This document shows positions 1-8,570 of a stretch of 8,870 nt of DNA, piece by piece (within the stretch, counting starts at the first letter, position 1; every line of letters begins with the position of its first letter). The DNA is from Clostridiales bacterium UBA4362 (lineage in GTDB: Bacteria > Bacillota > Clostridia > TANB77 > CAG-508): contig DGSM01000064.1 in NCBI GenBank assembly GCA_002393975.1, positions 3,478 to 12,347 of the forward strand, in the 5' to 3' direction. The notes under the pieces were generated by a model. The model saw only the letters and a list, made by a program, of their open reading frames with translations, ran no database searches and was not told where the DNA came from. The position numbers and the translations under genes were made by a program.

Positions 1-1130
1 TCGCCAGCAGCAGAACCATCTTCATTCATAGCTCCATCAAAGCGTCCATCATAAGTAATAACACTACCAGTTACGCCATTAAGGAACCAAGTTTCCATTT
101 GACCCATAAGAGAAGTATCAACATAGCAGCAGATGTCATTAGCGAGCATTGCAACTACGCCAACCTTACGATAAACCTGAATTTCCTTGGACCAGTCGCC
201 ACGGTTATCAAGTTCTTGAACAAGAGTATTACCCTCGAAAGCGATCTTCACAGGCTTGCTATTTGCGCCAGCAGGAATAATCCAGCAATAGCCTGGATCA
301 ATAACCTTGCGGCTATTGGTTTCATCTTCAAAGCCTTGCTCAAGAATAGTCACAGTATGACCCTTATAATTAGCAAGACGACCAGTGCGCCAAAGCTCTT
401 CTTTCATACCTTCGGTATAACGCCAAGCTTCCTGAGGAATCATCTTAACAGCAAATTCATAGGTGCAATAAATAGCAGGAGTACCATAAGCACTTGCGAT
501 ATAGATAAGACGATCGAATTCATTTTCATCAAAGCCATTAGCAGCAACACGGTTAGCAGGAGGAAGCTGATTGACAGAAGCTTTAAGAGCATGAGCAACT
601 TCTTTTGCGATGAGCTCTTCCATACCCTCATAAACGATACGAGTTACTTCTGCGAAATCAACACGACCATCAAGGAATTCCTCAAAGCCGATCTGAGCAG
701 CGCCACCAATAGCACTGGTGCGAACTTCAAAAGCCTCTTCATTACGACCAAGTTTGAAGACTTCATAGACGCCAGCAAGACCAATACGAGTAATGAACTG
801 CTTTGCACGATTATTAGAATTGAGCTTTCTGCGGAAGATAGGCTTATCACCCTGACCAAAGGTCTTTACTTCAGCAAACTGCATATAAGTCTCGGTGATC
901 TTCTTAGGAAGAACTTCATCGAGAGTCTGTTCAATTAAACTAAAAATAGTATTTTTATTTTCACGATAAGCAGCATTAGAACCACAAAGCTCATTGAGTT
1001 CCTCACGAAGAGTTTCATTAAGAGCTTCAAAGCTAAGGTTCTGTCCATTAAAACTATAAGCAACAGGAGCAGAAGCGTCTGCCTTAGCAGCTGCTTTCAT
1101 AAGTTGAAGTAATTCTTTATATTCTAACAT
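1..1130 (-). CDS. Major capsid protein, HK97-fold (partial, C-terminus beyond left edge)
   Basis: This is the phage head shell subunit, with 376 codons visible and no stop before the left edge. It starts at ATG 1130-1128 behind the Shine-Dalgarno sequence AAGGAGAG (1139-1146). The N-terminal part is helical and charged. It is followed by a core typical of HK97-fold capsid proteins, with stretches such as ITRIGLAGVYEVFKLG and FEVRTSAIGGAAQIGFEEF, and late beta-strands around EIQVYRKVGVVAMLANDICC. The residues after this (METWFLNGVTGSVITYDG and on) may begin a C-terminal extension. Its place after portal and protease-scaffold is the usual one for the capsid gene. It has no in-frame TAG. Of 13 glutamines, 9 are CAG and 4 are CAA, which is unlike the upstream genes and suggests codon adaptation for high expression. 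The fold assignment comes from sequence character and gene order, not from a profile search. Confidence 0.85.
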   Translation of the reverse strand, partial: MLEYKELLQLMKAAAKADASAPVAYSFNGQNLSFEALNETLREELNELCGSNAAYRENKNTIFSLIEQTLDEVLPKKITETYMQFAEVKTFGQGDKPIFRRKLNSNNRAKQFITRIGLAGVYEVFKLGRNEEAFEVRTSAIGGAAQIGFEEFLDGRVDFAEVTRIVYEGMEELIAKEVAHALKASVNQLPPANRVAANGFDENEFDRLIYIASAYGTPAIYCTYEFAVKMIPQEAWRYTEGMKEELWRTGRLANYKGHTVTILEQGFEDETNSRKVIDPGYCWIIPAGANSKPVKIAFEGNTLVQELDNRGDWSKEIQVYRKVGVVAMLANDICCYVDTSLMGQMETWFLNGVTGSVITYDGRFDGAMNEDGSAAG

Positions 1131-1150
1131 TATTTCTACTCTCCTTCCTA

Positions 1151-1918
1151 TTACTTAATACGCATTAATTTAACACCAGGCTGATGATCAGGCATGGTAT
1201 AAATTTTAACTACTTGCCAAACGATAGAGCCATCTCCAGACTTGGAAAGGATACCATCAGCGGCACGAGGACTAAGTTCATCTTTAAGAGCAACAGTTTC
1301 ATCAGCAATCATATTTGTTGTGAAAATATCGCCAACATGAGTCTTGAGAACACGAGGAACCATAGAACTACCATTCTCTGGCATCATCTTCTCTTTATAA
1401 AGAGACTCGATATGGAATGGATCTTCATTGTAATGAAGTTCATACATATCAGGAGCAGCAGTAACATCATCATACTTATAGGTCTTATCACCAAGAGTAA
1501 TAGAATCATTACCATCAGCATCTACGCCATTGTAATAGCGAGACTGTTTTTCCCAAACAGTATCAGGATTACCATCACGGTCGCCACCAAATGGGCTATA
1601 AACGCGAGCCTGATAATTGTCTTTTAACATTGCGAACTCAGCATCGATCTGATTATCGCGATAAAGTTTAATTTCATTGAATACGAGCATCCACTCACCG
1701 GGACCATCAAAATCAACAACTTCATTAGCATAATCATATTTTACGAATTGGCCATTTTCAAGAATCTCAATTTCCTTCTTAGCAGGTAACTGCGCATAAA
1801 CTTCCTTTGTTGCCTGAGCAGAGAGGTGGTTTGGTTCTACTTGACCATAGCCATAACCATTAGCCTGAATATAACCAGCTTGGCTTTGAATATTCTTTTT
1901 TAAGAATTCACTAAGCAT
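1151..1918 (-). CDS. Unrecognised phage structural protein in the decoration/head-accessory position
   Basis: The protein has 255 residues, starts at ATG 1918 behind GGAGGA, and ends in TAA. The gene lies 19 bases after the protease-scaffold gene and 20 bases before the capsid gene. The N-terminus is amphipathic (MLSEFLKKNIQSQAGYIQAN) and is followed by a Gly-Tyr-rich GYGYGQ segment. The rest looks like a soluble, mostly beta protein rich in Asp, Asn and Tyr, with GGDRDGNPD and DADGNDSITLGD turns. No signal peptide or membrane segment is visible. I do not recognise the family. A gene between scaffold and major capsid protein often encodes a decoration or head-stabilising protein, so that role is inferred from position only. 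It has no in-frame TAG and uses CAA and CAG for glutamine, like the capsid gene, which hints at high expression. Confidence 0.7.
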   Translation of the reverse strand: MLSEFLKKNIQSQAGYIQANGYGYGQVEPNHLSAQATKEVYAQLPAKKEIEILENGQFVKYDYANEVVDFDGPGEWMLVFNEIKLYRDNQIDAEFAMLKDNYQARVYSPFGGDRDGNPDTVWEKQSRYYNGVDADGNDSITLGDKTYKYDDVTAAPDMYELHYNEDPFHIESLYKEKMMPENGSSMVPRVLKTHVGDIFTTNMIADETVALKDELSPRAADGILSKSGDGSIVWQVVKIYTMPDHQPGVKLMRIK

Positions 1919-1937
1919 TTTATATTTTCCTCCTCAA

Positions 1938-3500
1938 TTAAATATTCTTTTCTTTTGCAACTGCTTGTACGCGCTGTACCCAAGCAGGGATATCATCATA
2001 AGAATCATCCACAGAATCAAGATTGAAAACAACTTCCTTCTTTTCTTCTGGCTTGTCAAGATCAAAACTGACCTTATTGCGTACGCAAATCACAGAAAGC
2101 TTTGCTTCAATATCATCAAGACTATAAGTGTCAATGTTATCAACGCAATCTTTCTTTAAATCATCAGAGAGCATATAGAAAGAATCAATTAATTCTTGTT
2201 TCTTTTCTCTGTCAATTTTTAATTTAAACTCATTAAGAGCATTAAGTTGTTCAGTAAGACTTTCCTTTTCTTCTGTTAAACTATTATTAGCAGTCTTTAA
2301 GTTTTCAAGTTCAACATTTAATTCTTTAATCTTACTTTCAAGAGCAGAATACTTTTCAAGAAGTTCTTGATATTCAACAACTTCTTCAAGATTGTATTTG
2401 TCTTTTTTCTTCTTTTCGTCTTCATCTTCAGGATCTTTTTCTTCAGACTCTGGGTCCTCTTTATTATCCTCTTCTTCTTTCTTTTCTTCTTTACTCTTTT
2501 TAAATTCAGCTTCATAAGCTTCAACTTCTTCAAGAGCAAATTGAGGTGTCTCCGCAGACTTGTAATCTGGAGAAACTTTTTCAAGTTCTTCAGCAGGCTG
2601 GAAACCATTCTCTTCAGTAAGAGAGAAATTTAAACGATAATATGTAAGATCTTTGCGATTACGAAGAATGGCGAACTTTTGGTCGCCGTCCTCAAAAATG
2701 CCATCAATGCTATAAATTAAGCAATAATCTTCATCAAGATAATGCCCCCACATATATTCATAAATAGCATCCCAAAGGCCGCCACCAATTTCAACAGCAT
2801 AAGTATTAAACACTGGTGTTCCTCCTTCATCTTTAGTCAAAATTTCTTGCATTTTTTCCAACATTGAGAATAGCTATTGTTTAAACCCATCCTCAAAAGA
2901 AAATTGTACATTAGTAATAGATGCGCCTTCAAAGCAAGGTTCGCAATCTTCTCCTAAAATACAAAGCTTAGACATTATTGCTTCATTTATTATGAAAAAC
3001 TATGGTTTTCCATTACTATCTTTTGTCCAAAAAGCATCTAAAGTATTTGTATCAAGTTCCATAGATTGATTATTACCTTTTTCAATAATTCTCTATGTCT
3101 CTGGATATTGGCCTGTCCAAATGTATCCTTCAGTCATTAAATATTCATGAGGAACACCATCATCTTCAAACCACTAAAACCATACTTTAGCATCAGTTGG
3201 TACAAAGCCATAAGGACGAGTAGTATCTTTAATTTCAAATTTACCATTTGAAACATCAATAATTCTATTATGTTCTTCAAAATCGCCCTTATTTTCATTA
3301 TAGAAACCAACGATAGGACAACCAGGTAAAGTAGCTGCTAAATCTTTAGCCACTTCTTTCGTAATTACACTTCGATTACGATTAGGTTCATCCCCAACAT
3401 AACAAACTTTTATTTGGCATTTTGAAATGAGAGGATTAATCGCTTCTATCTGTAAAAATTCAATAGGCATATTATCCATATTTATACTAACATGAGCCAT
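1938..3500 (-). CDS. Prohead serine protease fused to scaffold, with four in-frame TAG codons
   Basis: With TAG read through, this is one 520-residue protein from ATG 3500 to TAA 1938. Residues 1-165 look like a prohead protease. It has GCPIVGFYNEN, a candidate catalytic histidine H77 in EEHNR, and a candidate nucleophile S146 in NNQSMELD, which matches the SMEI-type motif of this protease class. Residues about 225-297 form a separate compact domain (IGGGLWDAIYEYMWG to YRLNFSLTEE). Residues 333-367 are a Lys/Glu/Asp tract. Residues 368-439 are a heptad-like coiled coil, as expected of an internal scaffold cleaved during head maturation. The TAG codons are at 3174-3176, 3093-3095, 3000-3002 and 2874-2876, that is residues 109, 136, 167 and 209, with none in the remaining 311 residues. 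The Shine-Dalgarno AGGAGG (3514-3519) is 13 bases from the ATG, which is long. The ATG at 2864 has no Shine-Dalgarno, so separate initiation of the scaffold is unlikely. Confidence 0.83.
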
Positions 3501-3520
3501 TTACTTGATTAACCCTCCTC

Positions 3521-5152
3521 TCAACTCATAGATTCTCTATTTTGAATGGTCTTCTCTGACTTCTAATCATTTGGAAGTTCTGGACGACCAACTTCTGATG
3601 TATTATCAGAATTATTAGATTTCCTTTGACTTCTTGTGGCCAAAATATCTTGCCCATTCATTGTTGAACTCATCAAAGGTGGAATCATAATACTTGGCAA
3701 ATCAAGAATCTCATTTTCAAAATATGCAAGATTAAGAACAGAACTTTGAGAATGTCCAAGCGCAATTGCTGGCATAAATTTAGATTGTCCATTTGCTGTA
3801 AATTCTTTATATAACTTAGCTAAATCTTTATAATTATACTAAGTCGTTTCAAGCATAACAAATCTAAAATTAAACTTTTTAGTTGTGTTCTTTTTCTCCA
3901 TAATTCTATCAAAAAATACATTAAATTGCAAGAGTAAATTACGCATTGTTGATTCATCATCTAATATAGATTTTTCTAATGAAAGGTTTCCATCTGTATT
4001 AAATAAGTTTCTTGAAACACCCATTGCGTTATAAACAGTGCGCTCAACTTTTTCTAAATCATCTGTTGAAGTAGTTGTATTTTTATCACTAATATCAATA
4101 GACTCAACATCTGCGAATGTTGTAATAACATCAACACCGACCGCACGTTTTAACATTGCAACGGCTGTATTATGAATGTCTCTTGCTTCATCCACATCAA
4201 AAATTAAATCACCATTTTTATCCATTGGTAATTTCTATACTAAAATTTTAAGCAATTTTTGCATTTGCTTTTTTCTATCTAATTCTTGTGCAGCATCTAA
4301 ATCTAATATAGCAGGAAGCGCATTAATAAAGATTGGCATATCACTTCCATTAATATTAAATTTTATTGTTGCTCCTGGATCTAATAAATACCAACCATAA
4401 CTCTTTTTAAATTCAGGACTATAAACACCATAAATATCATCATCAGCTAATTTACCTTGTTTATATAAAGCATATCCTTTAGCAAATTCATCAGGGAACA
4501 TTTTTAATACTTTCATACGATATGCTACATCATGAAATTTATCATCAAAAAAAGACATATTAAATTCAATAGCTGGTAATCCACCAACTGAATATCTTGT
4601 TCTACAATATTCATAAGGTAATTCTTGTAAAGCTAATCCTTTTTGCCCATCAACAATATAAGCATAATAACAACCATACTTTACAACTTTTAAAGCAATT
4701 TCTCCACAGAGCTTTTTAATATAACTTCCATCAAGATAAGTTAAAATCTTAGTATATTCTTCAATTACTTTTTCTGGTTTTGCTGATTCTTTAACATTTT
4801 CAGGATATACATACCAATCATATCTATAAAGAAAAGCAAAATAATTACAAACAGTTTGATAAATGCCACTTGCCGCATAGAAGAAATCAGAAATCATTCT
4901 CATTTTTCTATAATCTCTTCTAACGATTGCGTCCATAATATCTTTTTTACTACAATAAGGTGGCCGCGCAAGTTTTAATGTACCAATATCTAAAATAGCG
5001 TCTTCTAATTGTTTTACTCCAACTTTAATTTTCCCATAATCTGTAACAGCAGATTCTGGAATATCTTCTGGTCGCGCATATCCAAAATTAAATAAGTCAA
5101 AACCTTTGGCATGGATGGTATCTTGTCTTGTTTCTTGTAAATTTTCGTCCAA
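3521..5152 (-). CDS. Portal protein, with three in-frame TAG codons and a TTG start
   Basis: The portal forms the DNA entry ring at one head vertex and docks the terminase. With TAG read through it has 543 residues, a normal portal length, and ends in TGA (3521-3523). TAG codons are at 4235-4237 (residue 306), 3839-3841 (residue 438) and 3563-3565 (residue 530). Portal-like features are the sequence before the first TAG (SGIYQTVCNYFAFLYRYDW, KYGCYYAYIVDG, LQELPYEYCRTRY), then LKILV-TAG-KLPMDKNGDLIFD, and then GVDVITTFADVESIDISD, NAMGVSRNLFN and SILDDESTMRNLLLQFN. These stretches are continuous in one frame across the first two TAGs. The start is TTG at 5152 with a near-perfect Shine-Dalgarno six bases upstream. 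The C-terminal tail is Ser/Asn-rich and probably disordered. The gene sits between the nuclease and protease genes with gaps of 13 and 20 bases. Confidence 0.88.
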
Positions 5153-5158
5153 GATTTT

Positions 5159-5167
5159 ACCTCCTTT
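5159..5167 (-). promoter_or_regulatory. Ribosome binding site deciding the TTG start of the portal gene
   Basis: AAAGGAGGT on the minus strand ends six bases before TTG (5150-5152). It overlaps the TAA of the nuclease gene (5166-5168), so termination and re-initiation may be coupled. No in-frame ATG is close enough to use this site, so TTG is the start. Confidence 0.8.
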
Positions 5168-5522
5168 AATAGCCAGCTTTTTTCATAATATAATCATAAC
5201 TAACTAAATTTTCTTCAGTATAAGGAATTTCAATTAGTTTAATATTATGTAAAGCGCAATATCTTCTTTTTTTATTATCATTAAATTGTTGCTAATAAAG
5301 GCCCTTTTTACCACCAAATTTAGAACTTGGTATATAATGCTGGCTGCCCTAATATTCTATTAAAAAATCAATATTTCCATCATCATCAAATACAGCAAAA
5401 TCAAATCGAAGAGGTCTCCCATTTGAACTATTTAGTCCAGGAAAAATATATTCTTCTTCAAAATTCAAACCTGATTCTTGAAGAATTTCTTCTATCATGA
5501 TTTCTCCTCTACTACTTCTCAT
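5166..5522 (-). CDS. Small PD-(D/E)XK-like endonuclease, with two in-frame TAG codons
   Basis: This 118-residue protein is visible only when TAG is read through. The order of motifs is SRGEIMIEEIL near the N-terminus, then RPLRFDFAVFDDDG (D41), then IDFLIEY-TAG-GSQHY (E56), then KRRYCALHNIKLIEIPY. The layout matches small PD-(D/E)XK or Vsr-like phage nucleases, in which a basic region and D are followed by IEY-x-G-x-QHY and later by a YC...I.LI.IPY strand. The TAG at 5349-5351 (residue 58) falls inside the active-site strand, where glutamine is common in this family. The second is at 5292-5294 (residue 77). I chose ATG 5522 because it keeps the SRGE motif. ATG 5498 has its own good GAGGAGA site and would give 110 residues. 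Possible roles are a free-standing homing-type endonuclease or a DNA-processing nuclease in packaging. The substrate is unknown. Confidence 0.75.
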
Positions 5523-5536
5523 TTTCTCACCTCTTC

Positions 5537-7291
5537 TTAATTTGAAAACATCATATCTGTTATTTTAAATTTCTTTTTACGTTTTTTACTTTCTTCTTCC
5601 ATTTTAATATATAATAAACCATATTCAGCAGCAGAAAATTTATCTTTACGAATACCTTTATTTGCTTGTTTAAGAATAATATTTACACCTTCGTTTTCTT
5701 CTCGAAGATTTCCCATTTCTTCTTTTAATATGGAAGTTAGAGTAAATGGTTTTAAATATTCTGCCCTTTTTTCTGGACTCATTTTTTGCCCTGCTTTTGT
5801 ATTTAATAATTTCTATTTAGCAATACGTTCATCAATAAGAAATTTTATTTTTCCAGCATTAAGCATAGTCTAGAAATTAGCATGCGCTTCTGTATTGACT
5901 GGCGCATTTGCTTTCATTAAGTACATAGCATCTTCTTCAGTATTTTCAGTTCTAAATTTTTTATATTCTTCAGCCGCATCTTCTTGAGTTCCACCATAAA
6001 CACCAAAATCTGGAAAATCATCTCCAGTAACTGGGTCATGCTATGGCTTTACCATATAATCTACTAATCCAATACCAAGACCATTAGCATCTATCACAAG
6101 ACGACGAGCTTTATATTTATAATATAATCTTTTTAATTTAATTGCCTAATCTTCAAAATGAGTATCATTCATAGTGTATATATTGACTAATGTTTTAATA
6201 GCAGGTCCCGCAGACTATGGTGTTACTTTCCATACACATACGACAGAATCGCAACCTTTACGACCTACATCAACAGATAATATATAAAAACTATGGACAG
6301 ATGAACGACCAGAATGTTCATATTCTGGTTGATTTAATACTCTATGTTTATCAAAAGTTTCTCCATTAAAGAAAGCATTTTCAGTAGTTCCTGACCATTT
6401 ACTTTCATATTCTCTATCAAAGGATGCCTCATTATAAGTACCATCCTATTGTAAATCTTTAATAAATGTTTTATCCAATAATTTTACTAATACTGGAATG
6501 CGCCAAGTTCCGCCCATAATAAAAGCCTTCTCTGGTTCAGTAACCATCCATACCAATAGTTGGATTAGTTTATCATAAGCGAATGTTCCTTTCCAACCTG
6601 CGGTTGTTACGTATATCTAACTTTTATTTAAGGTTTCTTCTTGTTGAGATGTGCCATCCATACATAAACGAGAAACGTTCATTGTAGGAATAATAACCTG
6701 TGAAAGAATTTCTCCATCTACGCCAACGCACTCTTCTATTAATCCACCATGACGACGTTTTCCTCTTGATTTTTCAGTTGCCGCAATATTATCAAAATAA
6801 GAACCATTTTTAAACATAAAAATACAATAGTCTTTACTAACTCTTGTTTTTCCTGGTCTTCTATCTAATTCTCGATCAAGGGCCGGCACAAGATTACATA
6901 ATTCATCAACTTTTTCTTTTATGATTCCTGCGGACTATTCTTTACCACCTGATGTAACAAATAACTTTGCGCGAGGATAAAGAATACAACGAATCATTAA
7001 TACTAGAACAGAAAGAAATGATTTAGAATACGCACGAGGGAATACCATATAAACATATTTATATCGCATGGCTACGCGCAAGAATACTCTTTGATAAAAA
7101 TAAAAATGTAATCCATCATCAGGAATTTTTCCATCTACACCTGTCTATAGAAAATCTATAAACATATCAGGATATTCTCTCCAATAACTTACATACTAAC
7201 GAATATATGGTTTAATAGGTTCAATACGTTCTTCAGAAATACCAATCTTTTTTGTATTAGTTGATAATTCAAGTAAATCCGCAAGCGCCAA
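5537..7291 (-). CDS. terL: Terminase large subunit, with ten in-frame TAG codons and a TTG start
   Basis: This is the packaging motor ATPase and nuclease, 584 residues with TAG read through and ending in TAA. ATPase features are Q67 in FYFYQRVF (adenine-binding position), a Walker A-like PRAYSKS at 85-91, the conserved lead-in EKSRGKRRHGG, Walker B LIEE at 184-187, and the coupling motif YVTTAGW at 227-233. Nuclease features are ILSVDVGRKG with D341 and RRLVIDANGLG with D401, the first two metal-binding acids of the RNase H-like domain. I cannot place the third with confidence. TAG codons are residues 32, 49, 119, 225, 282, 359, 382, 417, 474 and 493. They supply 10 of 20 glutamines, with 9 CAA and 1 CAG. 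TTG 7291 directly follows the TAA of the upstream gene, and the next in-frame ATG is residue 43. Under the standard code only fragments would be called. Confidence 0.93.
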
Positions 7292-8551
7292 TTAAATCAA
7301 CTCCTAATCATCAGAAATTAATGATTCAAGATATTCTTCATCATCTATTTCATCTTCTTCAATTAATTCGTTAAGCTATTGAAAATCTTCATCTTTAAGA
7401 TAGGCTTTTTCATTTTCTTCATCAAATAATTCAGCTTCAAATACTTCATCGTCATTAGCCGCATCGGCATCTTGAAGTGCTTCTTTTTCTTTATCTATTT
7501 GAATTTGTTTAACAGCACTTTCAATTAAATTACCCAAATTCATTTCTTCAGTAACTAATTGACGAGTATATTTCTATAAATCCTATAATGTTCTATCTAC
7601 TTTGTCTTGAGGCCCATCTACATAATAGCGAGGAAAGAAACCATCTTTTTCACATAAAGCAACTAATTCTGAAATAGAATCAACCGCATTACCACTTTCT
7701 GTTTTATTTTGGGCCGCAGTAAATTTACCAGATTTCATTAACATATCATACATTTTAACCATCTTTTGAGCGCCATCAACATCACCAATATCAAGTAATT
7801 GATTTGCTTTCAAAGATGTTTTACATATCATTTTTAATGTATCAATATGCCCGGCAGATTGAATATCATAAGATTCCATCATTTCATTATAAAGTTTTTC
7901 TAATTGTACCCATTCATCTGGTTTATATGTTTTACCCCATTTTATGCGAAGAGTTAATTTTTCATCATCTGTTAAAGAATCTTCAATACTATTATCTTCA
8001 ATTGGATCTGGGGGCGGCATATAATTATAAACAGGCGCGCTATATGCTTGTTCTTTAATTGTTTGTCCAGGCTATAAAACTTCTTCTGGAATCTCTAATT
8101 CTTCAGTAGGAATATCAAAACTTGCGCGATTTACTGCTTCAGTAATCTGTTGAGCATCAAATCCTTGACGCTTCATTGCCTATTCCATTTTACTATTAGC
8201 AAGTTCCTATAGAAAATCGCTATCTTTCCACCGATACTAATTCCATTGTTTTAATTTCATTTTAGAAAGATAACGTCCAATAATAGTCATTCCAGTAACT
8301 TTACTTCTATCTTTTCCATAAGTAGAAAGTAATTTATACCATTCTTCTGGAACATAAGGAACATCTACTTCTTGTAAAATCCACAAATAAGTTTCAGGAT
8401 TCCAATTATCAACATGCATGGTTATACATTTTTTACATTGATTTAAATATTTAGTAGGATATTTTTCAAGATTATTGGATTGATAAAATTCTGAGGCATT
8501 CATTGTTCTATTACATTTAGAACAATAACACTATTCATTAGTTTTTGCCAT
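7292..8551 (-). CDS. Zinc-finger protein in the small-terminase position, with nine in-frame TAG codons
   Basis: The protein has 419 residues from ATG 8551, with AAGGAGTG upstream, to TAA 7292. A zinc-ribbon-like finger sits at the N-terminus (C10-x2-C13, C39-x2-C42). It is followed by a segment that includes TIIGRYLSKMKLKQWN and YRWKDSDF, and then a linker rich in Pro and Glu. A helical middle region follows (IKWGKTYKPDEWVQLEKLYN to GKFTAAQNK). The C-terminal 90 residues are highly acidic. The ORF lies directly before terL in the same frame. In many phages this position holds the small terminase subunit, which recognises DNA and regulates the large subunit, so I infer that role from context. 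The finger and length are not those of a classic TerS. TAG codons start at plus-strand positions 8531, 8237, 8207, 8180, 8072, 7583, 7574, 7376 and 7304 (residues 7, 105, 115, 124, 160, 323, 326, 392 and 416). Confidence 0.72.
7301..7305 (-). promoter_or_regulatory. Ribosome binding site of terL, overlapping an in-frame TAG codon
   Basis: AGGAG on the minus strand lies nine bases before the TTG start of terL. It is embedded in the last codons of the upstream gene. The TAG at 7304-7306 shares its last two bases with the AGGAG. The real stop TAA (7292-7294) touches the TTG, an arrangement suited to re-initiation by the same ribosome. Confidence 0.6.
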
Positions 8552-8570
8552 ACAATCACTCCTTTATATC

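Larger units (their letters stand above)
2874..8533 (-). other. Span of 28 in-frame TAG codons read as sense (probably glutamine)
   Basis: All 28 TAG triplets listed in the gene entries are in frame with the surrounding protein. There are nine in the zinc-finger/TerS-like gene, ten in terL, two in the nuclease, three in the portal and four in the protease-scaffold. None of the five genes has an in-frame TAA or TGA before its end, and no frame change is needed. The sense meaning glutamine is inferred from protein context (see findings). The fact that TAG is not a stop is seen directly. Confidence 0.92.

Noticed and set aside
99..938. A 279-codon open frame on the plus strand
   Set aside because: It lies antisense to the major capsid gene. 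The capsid gene's codon bias (few TTA, CTA and TCA codons) leaves the opposite strand open. It has no plausible ribosome binding site context and the translation has no recognisable features.
1184..1627. A 147-codon open frame on the plus strand
   Set aside because: It is antisense to the 255-residue head-region gene, which has a good ribosome binding site and fits the operon. The plus-strand product has no recognisable features.
2318..2633. Lys-rich and Phe-rich open frames around the scaffold region on both strands
   Set aside because: They are shadows of the repetitive Glu/Lys codons in the acidic scaffold tract read in other frames.
2864..2876. Internal start at ATG 2864 for separate scaffold synthesis
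   Set aside because: No Shine-Dalgarno sequence precedes it, unlike the other genes here, and the upstream frame is continuous once TAG is read as sense.
3521..8551. Pseudogene or decaying prophage explanation for the broken genes
   Set aside because: All interruptions are TAG in the correct frame. There are no frameshifts and no TAA or TGA interruptions, motifs are intact, and gene ends still use TAA or TGA. Decay would not select one stop codon 28 times.
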